Source: Phocaeicola fibrisolvens
GTDB taxonomy: Bacteria > Bacteroidota > Bacteroidia > Bacteroidales > Bacteroidaceae
DNA: 64,000 bases
Reading direction: 5' to 3'
Assembly (NCBI RefSeq): GCF_025567125.1
Contig: NZ_JAOQJI010000003.1
Coordinates: forward strand, 62,001 to 126,000
The notes beneath the pieces are model-generated. The model worked only from the letters and a program-made list of their open reading frames with translations. It was not told where the DNA came from and did no database searches. The position numbers and the translations under genes are program-made. Shown piece after piece: positions 24,743-33,490 of this stretch (positions are counted from its first letter, which is position 1; the number at the start of each line of letters is the position of its first letter).

Positions 24743-27070
24743 CTATTGGAAAAATACATCATCGAGGCGTGTATTATTTTCCTCTTCAATCTCCGTCAGT
24801 CTGTCTTTACACGGATCAAAATCTCCCGGTATGTCAAAAGTCTCATCCTGCGAATATCCAAGCGTTTTGTCCGCATAAACTTTCTGCATATAAATTCCCC
24901 AAATCGGTAAAGCCATGGAAGCGCCTTGTCCATCACGCATGGTATCAAAATGAATATCACGCTCTTCACCACCAACCCAGCATCCAGACACCAATGAAGG
25001 AGTAAATCCCATAAACCATCCGTCGGAATTACGATTTGTTGTTCCTGTCTTTCCTCCCATATCAGCCTTAATGCCATACAAACGACGTATACGTCCACCT
25101 GTTCCCTCATTAATAACTGCACGCAACATCACAAGCATTTTATAAGAAGTAGATTCACTGACAACTTCATTTACCTGAGGTGTAAAGGTAGCCACCACAT
25201 TGCCGTCGCTGTCTTCTATACGAGTAACGAAAAGCGGAGCCGTACGAATGCCCTTATTTACAAAAGCAGTATAAGCACTCACCATTTCCCCTACTGAGAT
25301 CTCACAGGGGCCCAGGCATAAAGACACCGTAGGCTGAATATCCTTATTCAGCACCCCAAAGGAATGTATCAAACGAACCAAATCGTATGGGCTAAGCTTA
25401 CTCATCAAATAAGCCGAAATCCAGTTATTAGAATTAGCCAACCCCCACTTCAAGGTAACAATTTCCCCATAATGCGATTTAGAACTATTACGAGGCGACC
25501 AAGCCTTTCCGTTCTCATCAAAAAGTGTCTGCTCCACATTACGCACTTCATCACAAGGAGAAAAACCGTTTTCCATGGCCAGCGCATACAAATAAGGCTT
25601 GATGGTAGAACCTACCTGACGACGTCCCACCATTGCCATGTCATACTGAAAATAATTGTAGTTAGGCCCTCCTACATACGCCTTGACATATCCCGTAATC
25701 GGATCCATCGACATAAAACCAGCCCGCAAGAAGTGCTTGTAATACTTTATAGAATCAAGCGGCGTCATAATGGTATCCTTTTCTCCATCCCAAGAGAAGA
25801 CCGACATTTCATATTTAGTATTGAATGCCTTCATGATTTCCGCTTCTGAACATCCGTCCGCTTTCATAGTCCGATAACGGTCGCTTTGATGTATAGAACG
25901 ACTCAGAATCTGTTCCACCTCTTCCGGAGTCAACTGATTCGTATAAGGAGCTGTTTTCCGTCCGCTTTTTTCTTTAAAGAAACGTGGCTGCAAATATTTT
26001 GCCACATGCTCATAGACAGCTTCTTCCGCATACTGTTGCATCCGGGAATTAATTGTTGTATAAATTTTCAGGCCATCTACATAAAGATTGTAATTGGTAC
26101 CGTCTTTTTTCTTGTTTTTAGCACACCAACCATACAGCGGATTCGTTTCCCAAGCGAGAGAGTCTTCGTAGTATTTCTGCATTTGCCATCCACGATAATC
26201 GCTTCTGTCAGGCTTACGAGCAGTCATTATTCCTCGTAAATATTCACGAAAATAAGTAGCCAAACCATCTTTATGGTCTACAGGCTGAAATTTCAAGACC
26301 AAAGGAAGAGCTTGCAAAGAGTCACATTCCTCTTGGGTAAGATACCCCGCCTTACGCATCTGATCAAGGACTGTATTACGACGACCACGTGAACGTTCAT
26401 TAAAACGACGCGGATTATAAAGCGAAGGATTCTTACACATTCCTATCAACGTGGCAGCCTCCTCTATTTTCAAGTTTTTAGGATCTTTCCCGAAATAAGT
26501 TTTAGCCGCGGTCTTGATTCCCACAGCGTTGTTCAAAAAATCAAACTTATTAAGATACATGGTCAAGATTTCTTCTTTCGTGTAATAGCGTTCCAGCTTT
26601 ACAGCAATCACCCACTCAATCGGTTTCTGCAACAAACGCTCCATTACGTTGTCGGCAGTAGGTGAATAGAACTGCTTGGCCAACTGCTGGGTAATGGTAC
26701 TGCCCCCACCTGCATGTTTCTGCATAAAAATTCCACGTTTGACCACCGCACGCATAAATGCACGGGCATCAATCCCCGAATGATCTTCAAAGCGAACATC
26801 TTCTGTCGCCACCAATGCATGTACTAAATGAGGAGACAAATCTTCATATCCTACATACACACGGTTTTCCTTACTAAGAGACCAAGTGCCCAACAACTTT
26901 CCATCATCTGAAATAATCTGTGTGGCAAACTTCAGGTTCGGATTTTCCAATTCCTCTACCGGAGGGACATAACCTATTTTTCCATTGGCAATGGCCGCAA
27001 AAACAATCGCCACAGTCAGCATACACAAAAGGACAAATGCCCACAATACATATATGAATATTTTTCTCAT
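24743..27070 (-). CDS. class A penicillin-binding protein (PBP1A type)
   Basis: This bifunctional peptidoglycan synthase is anchored in the inner membrane by one N-terminal segment (residues 5-28). The GT51 glycosyltransferase domain has ATEDVRFEDHSGI (catalytic E90) and GGGSTITQQLAKQ (121-133). The transpeptidase domain has the SxxK serine in GSTIKP (S488), the SxN equivalent in NSNNW and the KTG motif GGKTGTTN. The length of 775 is normal for Bacteroidetes homologues. It is transcribed alone, from a promoter near 27108 to a terminator at 24680-24713. Confidence 0.96.
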   Translation of the reverse strand: MRKIFIYVLWAFVLLCMLTVAIVFAAIANGKIGYVPPVEELENPNLKFATQIISDDGKLLGTWSLSKENRVYVGYEDLSPHLVHALVATEDVRFEDHSGIDARAFMRAVVKRGIFMQKHAGGGSTITQQLAKQFYSPTADNVMERLLQKPIEWVIAVKLERYYTKEEILTMYLNKFDFLNNAVGIKTAAKTYFGKDPKNLKIEEAATLIGMCKNPSLYNPRRFNERSRGRRNTVLDQMRKAGYLTQEECDSLQALPLVLKFQPVDHKDGLATYFREYLRGIMTARKPDRSDYRGWQMQKYYEDSLAWETNPLYGWCAKNKKKDGTNYNLYVDGLKIYTTINSRMQQYAEEAVYEHVAKYLQPRFFKEKSGRKTAPYTNQLTPEEVEQILSRSIHQSDRYRTMKADGCSEAEIMKAFNTKYEMSVFSWDGEKDTIMTPLDSIKYYKHFLRAGFMSMDPITGYVKAYVGGPNYNYFQYDMAMVGRRQVGSTIKPYLYALAMENGFSPCDEVRNVEQTLFDENGKAWSPRNSSKSHYGEIVTLKWGLANSNNWISAYLMSKLSPYDLVRLIHSFGVLNKDIQPTVSLCLGPCEISVGEMVSAYTAFVNKGIRTAPLFVTRIEDSDGNVVATFTPQVNEVVSESTSYKMLVMLRAVINEGTGGRIRRLYGIKADMGGKTGTTNRNSDGWFMGFTPSLVSGCWVGGEERDIHFDTMRDGQGASMALPIWGIYMQKVYADKTLGYSQDETFDIPGDFDPCKDRLTEIEEENNTRLDDVFFQ

Positions 27071-27107
27071 ACGTTATTATATTCTTTGATTCGTTCTGTT
27101 GAAGTCG

Positions 27108-27115
27108 CAAATTTA
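27108..27115 (-). promoter_or_regulatory. -7 box of the PBP1A gene
   Basis: On the minus strand TAAATTTG fits TAnnTTTG, 37 bp upstream of the ATG. No convincing -33 element is seen. Confidence 0.5.
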
Positions 27116-27219
27116 CGGAATTTATCCGAAATAATGGTTCATTTTTCACAATATCCTGAGAAATGCGAAAACATCGCCCGAAATCTGAATAAAACGGTGG
27201 TATTTTTATTTTTTTTACC

Positions 27220-27227
27220 TACCTTTG
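27220..27227 (+). promoter_or_regulatory. -7 box of the pyrBI operon
   Basis: TACCTTTG is a perfect -7 box, 37 bp before the pyrB ATG and after a T-rich stretch. The -33 element is weak. Confidence 0.6.
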
Positions 27228-27264
27228 AACTCCGGTATTATAAAAGTAATCAAAAACAGCTAAC

Positions 27265-28206
27265 ATGGAAAATAGAAGTTTAGTTACTATCGCCGAACAT
27301 TCCAAAGAGAAAATCCTGTATCTTCTGGAAATGGCAAAAGAGTTTGAAAAGAAACCTAACCGCCGCCTTCTGGCTGAAAAAGTAGTTGCAACCTTGTTTT
27401 TTGAACCTTCCACTCGTACGCGCCTGAGCTTTGAAACAGCCGCGAACCGCCTAGGGGCAAGAGTCATCGGATTCACAGACCCGAAAGTGACCAGTTCTTC
27501 AAAAGGAGAAACACTGAAAGACACCATCATGATGGTCAGCAACTATGCCGATATCATCGTAATGAGACACTATCTGGAAGGTGCTGCACGATATGCCAGC
27601 GAGGTAGCTCCTGTACCTATCGTCAATGCAGGAGACGGAGCCAATCAACATCCTTCGCAAACCATGCTCGACTTATACTCTATTTATAAAACTCAAGGCA
27701 CACTGGAAAACCTAAACATCTATCTGGTAGGTGACCTGAAGTACGGAAGAACTGTTCATTCCCTTTTGATGGCCATGCGTCACTTCAATCCTACTTTCCA
27801 TTTTATTGCTCCGGATGAGTTGAAAATGCCGGACGAGTACAAGCTGTATTGCCAAGAGCATCACATCAAATACGTTGAACATACCGATTTTACAGAAGAA
27901 ACTATTTCCGACGCAGATATCCTCTATATGACACGTGTACAGCGTGAACGTTTTACCGATCTGATGGAATATGAAAGAGTAAAGGACGTGTACATTCTGA
28001 ACAATAAAATGCTGGAACATACACGGCCCAACCTGCGAATTCTTCACCCACTACCCCGCGTAAATGAAATTACTTACGACGTAGATGATAATCCTAAAGC
28101 TTACTATTTCCAACAAGCTAAAAATGGTCTTTATGCACGTCAAGCTATTCTATGTGATGTACTAGGTATTACACTTGACCAAGTAAAAGCTGACACTGAA
28201 AAATAA
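27265..28206 (+). CDS. pyrB: aspartate carbamoyltransferase catalytic chain
   Basis: It condenses carbamoyl phosphate with aspartate, the committed step of pyrimidine synthesis. The carbamoyl-phosphate motif FFEPSTRTRLSFE includes STRTR at 49-53. The later segments GDGANQHPSQTMLDLY and LHPLPRVNEI (near residue 262) bind carbamoyl phosphate and aspartate. The length of 313 is normal. pyrI follows after 28 bp, so a class B catalytic/regulatory holoenzyme is expected. Confidence 0.98.
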   Translation: MENRSLVTIAEHSKEKILYLLEMAKEFEKKPNRRLLAEKVVATLFFEPSTRTRLSFETAANRLGARVIGFTDPKVTSSSKGETLKDTIMMVSNYADIIVMRHYLEGAARYASEVAPVPIVNAGDGANQHPSQTMLDLYSIYKTQGTLENLNIYLVGDLKYGRTVHSLLMAMRHFNPTFHFIAPDELKMPDEYKLYCQEHHIKYVEHTDFTEETISDADILYMTRVQRERFTDLMEYERVKDVYILNNKMLEHTRPNLRILHPLPRVNEITYDVDDNPKAYYFQQAKNGLYARQAILCDVLGITLDQVKADTEK

Positions 28207-28234
28207 TCCGGAAAAACATTCAATTCAAGTAACT

Positions 28235-28693
28235 ATGAGTGAGAAAAAAGAATTACAAGTAGCCGCTCTCAAAAACGGTACGGTTATCGACCATATACCA
28301 TCTGATAAATTATTTACGGTTGTCTCCCTGCTGAATCTACAGGATGAAGACGCCAACATTACAATCGGCAACAACTTTGAAAGCAAGAAACTCGGGAAAA
28401 AAGGAATTATCAAAATAGCCGACCGTTTCTTTACAGAAGAAGAAATCAGCCGACTGTCAGTTGTTGCTTCCAATATCAAACTAAACATCATCCGTGACTA
28501 TGAAGTAGTGGAAAAGAAAGAAGTTGTAATGCCCGATGAATTGAAAGGTATTGTAAAATGCAATAATCCCAAATGCATCAGCAACAACGAACCGATGCAA
28601 ACTTGGTTTCATGTAATCGACAAGGAGAAAGGACTCCTGAAATGTCATTACTGTGAAAAGGAACAGCAGAAAGACAATATCAAACTTCTGTAA
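28235..28693 (+). CDS. pyrI: aspartate carbamoyltransferase regulatory chain
   Basis: This subunit binds the allosteric effectors CTP and ATP and joins the catalytic trimers. The N-terminal effector-binding domain starts LQVAALKNGTVIDHIP. The C-terminal zinc domain has four cysteines, C109, C114, C137 and C140, in the CxxxxC...CxxC pattern. The length of 152 matches the family. The flavin reductase gene starts 2 bp after its stop. Confidence 0.98.
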   Translation: MSEKKELQVAALKNGTVIDHIPSDKLFTVVSLLNLQDEDANITIGNNFESKKLGKKGIIKIADRFFTEEEISRLSVVASNIKLNIIRDYEVVEKKEVVMPDELKGIVKCNNPKCISNNEPMQTWFHVIDKEKGLLKCHYCEKEQQKDNIKLL

Positions 28694-28695
28694 GC

Positions 28696-29265
28696 ATGAA
28701 GCAGGACTGGAAACCAGGAACCATGATTTATCCACTTCCAGCTGCCTTGGTTACATGCGGGAGCTGTGAAGAAGAATACAACATTATTACCGTAGCGTGG
28801 GTAGGTACAATTTGTACCAACCCGCCTATGTGTTATATTTCTGTCAGGCCAGAGCGATACTCCTATTCTATTTTGAAAAAGAATATGGAGTTTGTCATCA
28901 ACCTAACCACAAAAGACATGGCTTTTGCGACAGACTGGTGCGGAGTACGCTCAGGAAAAGATTACAATAAGTTTCAGGAAATGAAACTTACACCCGGAAA
29001 ATCCAGTATGGTACAAGCTCCTTACATTGAAGAATCACCACTCTGCATTGAATGTCGGGTGAAAGAAGTGATAAGCTTGGGATCACACCACATGTTCATC
29101 GCAGATGTGGTAAACGTAAAAGCTGACGAAAAATACCTGAACACTGAAACCGGGAAATTTGAACTGGCACGTGCCAACCTATTGGTTTATGCCCATGGAG
29201 GCTATTACGAACTAGGAGAGAAAATTGGAAAGTTCGGATGGTCAGTAGAAAAAAAGAATAAATAA
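28696..29265 (+). CDS. flavin reductase family protein (flavoredoxin-like)
   Basis: This 189-residue FMN-binding split-barrel protein begins with KPGTMIYPLPAALVTCG and has NIITVAWVGTICTNPPMCYISV, the conserved flavin-binding core of the flavoredoxin/flavin reductase family. It probably uses bound FMN for electron transfer or reduction. Its place directly after pyrI is a co-transcription hint, but no functional link to pyrimidine synthesis is obvious. The next gene starts 4 bp after its stop. Confidence 0.9.
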   Translation: MKQDWKPGTMIYPLPAALVTCGSCEEEYNIITVAWVGTICTNPPMCYISVRPERYSYSILKKNMEFVINLTTKDMAFATDWCGVRSGKDYNKFQEMKLTPGKSSMVQAPYIEESPLCIECRVKEVISLGSHHMFIADVVNVKADEKYLNTETGKFELARANLLVYAHGGYYELGEKIGKFGWSVEKKNK

Positions 29266-29269
29266 AAGA

Positions 29270-30007
29270 ATGATAAGAAAAGTCGTATTCACTGTCATAG
29301 GAACTGGAATGCTAGCCATTTGCGACCTGCAAGCACAAGCCATGCTCACGCCTATGGTCACGCTGAAACAGCCCCGTTTCAACGTGGGAGTGAAAGCCGG
29401 CTTTAATTCCTCCATGTTCTTTACAGATGAAATATCCATCAATGGTAAGAAACTGGAAATGGCGCAAAACAACTACAAAGTAGGCTACCTAGCTGCCGTA
29501 TTCTGCCGATTTAATCTAAAGAAACACCATTTTATTCAACCAGAATTTTCCTGCAACATCACACAAGGCAGCGTGTCTATTCCGTTCACGCTGGCCAACT
29601 CGGAGCTCCTCAAAGAAAATGCATTGATAAAGAAAAAAACAACTACACTTGATATTCCCATTTTATATGGATATAAATTCATTGATGTACATCCCTATGG
29701 AATGGCTTTCTTTATCGGGCCTAAAATTACCTGGATATGGAAACAGCACAGTTCTACCGAATTCACTGGCTTTTATCAACAAGAAATCAAAGAAGAACAA
29801 CACCCGCTCCAATACAGCGGAGTAATAGGATTGGCTGTCAACGTGTCGAACATTTTTTTTGATTTCCGTTATGAAATCGGTCTGCATAACACCATACGGT
29901 CAATGACCTATAACTCCAACCTCACTGAATCTCCATACAATGAAGGAAAGATTCAGCTTCAGCAGCGGAAAAACATACTTAGTTTTTCCGTAGGAGTAAT
30001 TTTTTGA
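29270..30007 (+). CDS. outer-membrane beta-barrel protein (PorT-like)
   Basis: This 245-residue protein has a signal peptide (about residues 1-24, ending near LQAQA) followed by alternating amphipathic strands. It includes RFNVGVKAGFNSSMFF and ends in ILSFSVGVIF with a terminal Phe, as in outer-membrane barrels. It fits the Bacteroidetes PorT/outer-membrane beta-barrel family; its cargo or role is unknown. It lies 4 bp after the flavin reductase and 31 bp before glyA. Confidence 0.75.
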   Translation: MIRKVVFTVIGTGMLAICDLQAQAMLTPMVTLKQPRFNVGVKAGFNSSMFFTDEISINGKKLEMAQNNYKVGYLAAVFCRFNLKKHHFIQPEFSCNITQGSVSIPFTLANSELLKENALIKKKTTTLDIPILYGYKFIDVHPYGMAFFIGPKITWIWKQHSSTEFTGFYQQEIKEEQHPLQYSGVIGLAVNVSNIFFDFRYEIGLHNTIRSMTYNSNLTESPYNEGKIQLQQRKNILSFSVGVIF

Positions 30008-30038
30008 CATGAGAGTTTTCACTTTAAAAGAATATATC

Positions 30039-31319
30039 ATGAAACGAGACGATTCAATTTTTAACATTATTGAAAAAGAACATCAGAGACAGCTGAAAGG
30101 TATCGAACTGATTGCTTCTGAGAATTTCGTAAGCGAACAAGTCATGCAAGCCATGGGCTCCTGCCTAACCAACAAATATGCGGAAGGATATCCAGGAAAA
30201 AGATATTATGGAGGATGCGAGGTTGTAGACCAAAGTGAACAATTGGCCATCGACCGTATCAAGCAGATCTTCGGAGCAGAATGGGCCAACGTTCAGCCTC
30301 ATTCTGGAGCACAAGCCAATGCAGCCGTCTTCCTGGCAGTACTGAATCCTGGCGACAAATTCATGGGATTGAACTTAGCTCATGGAGGTCATCTGTCACA
30401 TGGATCTTCGGTCAATACCTCTGGCATTTTATACACCCCCTGTGAATATAACCTGAACAAAGAAACAGGTCGTGTTGACTATGACCAAATGGAAGAAATA
30501 GCCTTGAGAGAACATCCGAAATTGATTGTCGGTGGAGGTTCTGCTTACTCACGCGAATGGGACTACAAACGGATGCGTGACATTGCTGACAAAGTAGGTG
30601 CTCTACTGATGATTGATATGGCCCACCCTGCTGGATTGATTGCAGCCGGCTTGCTTGACAATCCGGTGGAATATGCGCATATCGTCACTTCTACAACACA
30701 CAAGACTTTGCGTGGGCCACGTGGCGGCATTATTTTGATGGGTAAAGATTTTCCGAATCCATGGGGAAAGAAAACGCCGAAGGGAGAAATCAAAATGATG
30801 TCACAATTACTGGATTCAGCGGTATTCCCCGGAATTCAGGGAGGCCCATTGGAACATGTCATCGCAGCCAAAGCTGTCGCTTTCTACGAGTGTATGCAAC
30901 CAGAATACAAGGAATATCAAATTCAAGTACAGAAGAACGCCCGTGTGCTTGCACAAGCTTTAATGGACCGTGGCTTTACCATTGTATCAGGAGGCACTGA
31001 CAACCACTCCATGCTAGTGGACCTGCGTACAAAATATCCAGACCTGACCGGAAAGGTGGCAGAAAAAGCACTGGTTGCTGCCGACATTACAGTCAACAAA
31101 AACATGGTACCTTTCGACACACGTTCTGCATTCCAGACTTCTGGAATCCGTCTGGGAACTCCAGCTATCACTACTCGTGGAGCAAAGGAAGACCTGATGT
31201 ATGAAATTGCGGAAATGATTGAAACAGTTTTGTCTAATGTAGACAACGAAGAAATAATTGCTTCTGTACGCCATCGCGTGAACGAAACTATGAAAAATTA
31301 TCCTATATTTGCATATTAA
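30039..31319 (+). CDS. glyA: serine hydroxymethyltransferase
   Basis: This PLP enzyme converts serine and tetrahydrofolate to glycine and methylenetetrahydrofolate, and supplies one-carbon units. The PLP lysine lies in VTSTTHKTLRGPRGG (K222 from this start). Other family segments are LIASENFVSEQV, YAEGYPGKRYYGGCE and DMAHPAGLIAAG. The length of 426 is normal. An upstream in-frame ATG at 30009 would add ten non-conserved residues; the ATG at 30039 gives the family N-terminus. Confidence 0.98.
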   Translation: MKRDDSIFNIIEKEHQRQLKGIELIASENFVSEQVMQAMGSCLTNKYAEGYPGKRYYGGCEVVDQSEQLAIDRIKQIFGAEWANVQPHSGAQANAAVFLAVLNPGDKFMGLNLAHGGHLSHGSSVNTSGILYTPCEYNLNKETGRVDYDQMEEIALREHPKLIVGGGSAYSREWDYKRMRDIADKVGALLMIDMAHPAGLIAAGLLDNPVEYAHIVTSTTHKTLRGPRGGIILMGKDFPNPWGKKTPKGEIKMMSQLLDSAVFPGIQGGPLEHVIAAKAVAFYECMQPEYKEYQIQVQKNARVLAQALMDRGFTIVSGGTDNHSMLVDLRTKYPDLTGKVAEKALVAADITVNKNMVPFDTRSAFQTSGIRLGTPAITTRGAKEDLMYEIAEMIETVLSNVDNEEIIASVRHRVNETMKNYPIFAY

Positions 31320-31336
31320 CTAAACGAAAAAAAGAA

Positions 31337-32053
31337 ATGAAAACAATGAATTCTATGGCTATCTTACTGAGCGCATGCTTAGTATTTAGCAGTTGTGGTA
31401 TGACAAATACGGCCAAAGGTGGATTACTCGGAGGAGGTAGCGGTGCTGCATTAGGTGCATTGGTAGGTGGAGTCATCGGCCATGGTAAAGGAGCAGCTAT
31501 CGGTGCCGCTGTAGGTGCAGCAGTGGGTACTGGTGCAGGTGTACTGATTGGAAAGAAGATGGATAAAGCTGCCGCACAAGCAGAACAGATTGAAGGAGCA
31601 CAAGTAGAACAAGTTACTGACAACAACGGATTGCAGGCCGTAAAGGTCACTTTCGATTCAGGTATCCTGTTCAACACCAGCAGTGCCACTCTGAGCAGTT
31701 CTGCCAAATCAGCCTTGAGCAAATTTGCCAACAATGTGCTCAATCAGAACAAAGATATGGACGTAGCAATTTACGGATATACGGACAACACAGGATGGAA
31801 AAACAGCACTGCAGAACAGAGCAAACAGAAAAACCTCGACCTCTCACAGGAACGTGCACAGAGCGTATCCAGCTACCTGCTGGGATGTGGCGCTTCTTCC
31901 AGCCAAATTAAGTCTGTAACCGGTATGGGTGAAGAAAATCCAATAGCGGACAACTCCACCGAAACCGGGCGTCAACAAAATCGTCGTGTAGAAGTTTACA
32001 TGTATGCCAGCCAACAAATGATTCAGCAGGCAGAAGCTGGAACACTTCAGTAA
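31337..32053 (+). CDS. OmpA-family lipoprotein with glycine zipper
   Basis: A lipoprotein signal ends at FSSC (Cys 20). A glycine-zipper stretch (about residues 27-72, alternating GG, GA and GV blocks) may insert into the outer membrane, as in YiaD-type proteins. The C-terminal OmpA domain (about 120-225) contains YGYTDNTG and the peptidoglycan-binding segment SQERAQSVSSYLL...NRRVEVYM. It probably anchors the outer membrane to the cell wall. It lies 17 bp after glyA and is followed by a strong terminator. Confidence 0.9.
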   Translation: MKTMNSMAILLSACLVFSSCGMTNTAKGGLLGGGSGAALGALVGGVIGHGKGAAIGAAVGAAVGTGAGVLIGKKMDKAAAQAEQIEGAQVEQVTDNNGLQAVKVTFDSGILFNTSSATLSSSAKSALSKFANNVLNQNKDMDVAIYGYTDNTGWKNSTAEQSKQKNLDLSQERAQSVSSYLLGCGASSSQIKSVTGMGEENPIADNSTETGRQQNRRVEVYMYASQQMIQQAEAGTLQ

Positions 32054-32080
32054 ACACACCTTTCAAAAGTCTATAAACAA

Positions 32081-32115
32081 ATTATGCCGGGTCTGTCAGG
32101 CCCGGCATAATTTTC
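32081..32115 (+). terminator. terminator after the OmpA lipoprotein gene
   Basis: ATTATGCCGGG (32081-32091) pairs perfectly with CCCGGCATAAT (32101-32111) around a 9-base loop, followed by TTTT. It ends the pyrB-to-OmpA transcription unit. Confidence 0.92.
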
Positions 32116-32137
32116 ATATAAAACATTCACACAAAAC

Positions 32138-32827
32138 ATGAATAAAAAACGGATATTAAAATACCTTCGCAACTTGATTATCTTCTTCTTTGCTTCTTCC
32201 ATCCTCTCAGTCGTTGCATTGAAGTTTATTCCAGTCTACATTACTCCGTTGATGGTAATACGAAGCGTAGAGCAACTGGCGCAAGGTGAAAAAATTGTAA
32301 TGAAACATCACTGGGTACCTAAAGAAAAAATCTCACGCCATCTCCCCATGGCCGTCATAGCCTCAGAAGATAACCGATTTGCCAGCCACAATGGATTTGA
32401 TTTCAAGGAAATCAGTAAAGCCATGAAAGAGAACAAAAAACGTAAAAAAGCCAGAGGAGCCAGCACTATTAGCCAACAGACTGCCAAGAATGTATTTCTA
32501 TGGCCTTCTTCTTCATGGGTAAGAAAAGGGTTCGAAGCATACTTCACGGTATTAATCGAGCTAATTTGGGACAAAGAAAGAATTATGGAAGTCTACTTGA
32601 ATTCCATTGAAATGGGCAACGGTATTTACGGAGCAGAAGCTGTAGCAAAGTCGCATTTCCATACCACAGCTGCCCAACTCACACGCAAGCAATGCGCACT
32701 CATCGCCGCCAGCCTTCCGAATCCGCGCAAATTTAATTCAGGAAAACCCAGTTCTTACATGTACAAGCGTCAACGAAAAATCATGTACTTGATGAAATGC
32801 ATCCCTCCCTTTCCCGAAAAACGGTAA
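32138..32827 (+). CDS. mtgA: monofunctional peptidoglycan transglycosylase
   Basis: This 229-residue GT51 enzyme polymerises lipid II glycan strands. It has one N-terminal transmembrane segment (about residues 10-30) and the GT51 motifs ASEDNRFASHNGFD, ARGASTISQQTAKN and YLNSIEMGNGIYG. No transpeptidase domain is present, which separates it from the PBP1A encoded at 24743-27070. It is convergent with the TRIC gene, only 6 bp away. Confidence 0.95.
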   Translation: MNKKRILKYLRNLIIFFFASSILSVVALKFIPVYITPLMVIRSVEQLAQGEKIVMKHHWVPKEKISRHLPMAVIASEDNRFASHNGFDFKEISKAMKENKKRKKARGASTISQQTAKNVFLWPSSSWVRKGFEAYFTVLIELIWDKERIMEVYLNSIEMGNGIYGAEAVAKSHFHTTAAQLTRKQCALIAASLPNPRKFNSGKPSSYMYKRQRKIMYLMKCIPPFPEKR

Positions 32828-32833
32828 AAGGCA

Positions 32834-33469
32834 TCAGGGATGCTCTGGATCTCCCTTTAATATAGGAAGCGTAATCTGATATTTCACTGCTAGAATACGA
32901 GTGACAAATACCGTCATACCGCCCATAATCTGTGACAGCACGGCATCCATGTCTAATCGCAGACAAATCCAATAAACAAGACCGCCAATGACACAAGCCA
33001 TAGCATAAATCTCTTTGCGGAATATCAACGGTATCTCATTAATAAAAATGTCACGTAACACACCTCCTGCTGCACCAGTAATACTACCCATCAAAATAGC
33101 AATCCAAAAAGGATATCCCAATGTATAGGCTTTACTGAAACCCACAATGGTAAACAAGGCCAAACCAATGGTATCAAACAGGAAAAAAGTATTGTTCAGA
33201 CGAATCACATATTTTCCAAATAGAATGACAAAAAACATCGCAAAAGCTGTACATATCAAGTACATGGGGTCGGTCATCCAACCCGGAGTCACATCCAACA
33301 AAAGATCACGAATTGTTCCTCCACCGATGGCTGTCGCCAAACCGACTACATAAGCACCAAACCAGTCAAACCGCTTAGCGGAGGCCAGACGAATCCCACT
33401 GATAGCAAAAGCGAACGTTCCTATAAAATCCAGAACTGTTACAAACGAAGGCATCTGAAATAATTCCAT
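32834..33469 (-). CDS. TRIC-type cation channel protein (UPF0126, YicG-like)
   Basis: This 211-residue inner-membrane protein has six or seven hydrophobic segments arranged as two repeats. Each holds a GGxxRD-type motif (GGGTIRDLLLD and GGVLRDIFINE). Bacterial homologues have been shown to form trimeric cation channels related to animal TRIC proteins. It lies 21 bp after the DUF3078 gene and is probably co-transcribed with it. Confidence 0.88.
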   Translation of the reverse strand: MELFQMPSFVTVLDFIGTFAFAISGIRLASAKRFDWFGAYVVGLATAIGGGTIRDLLLDVTPGWMTDPMYLICTAFAMFFVILFGKYVIRLNNTFFLFDTIGLALFTIVGFSKAYTLGYPFWIAILMGSITGAAGGVLRDIFINEIPLIFRKEIYAMACVIGGLVYWICLRLDMDAVLSQIMGGMTVFVTRILAVKYQITLPILKGDPEHP

Positions 33470-33490
33470 ATCAAATTCTAAAAGAAGTTT

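Noticed and set aside
24565..25005. 146-codon plus-strand protein starting at the short transcript
   Set aside because: A strong terminator lies after about 15 codons, and most of the frame is antisense to the PBP gene. Only the short leader peptide is considered possible.
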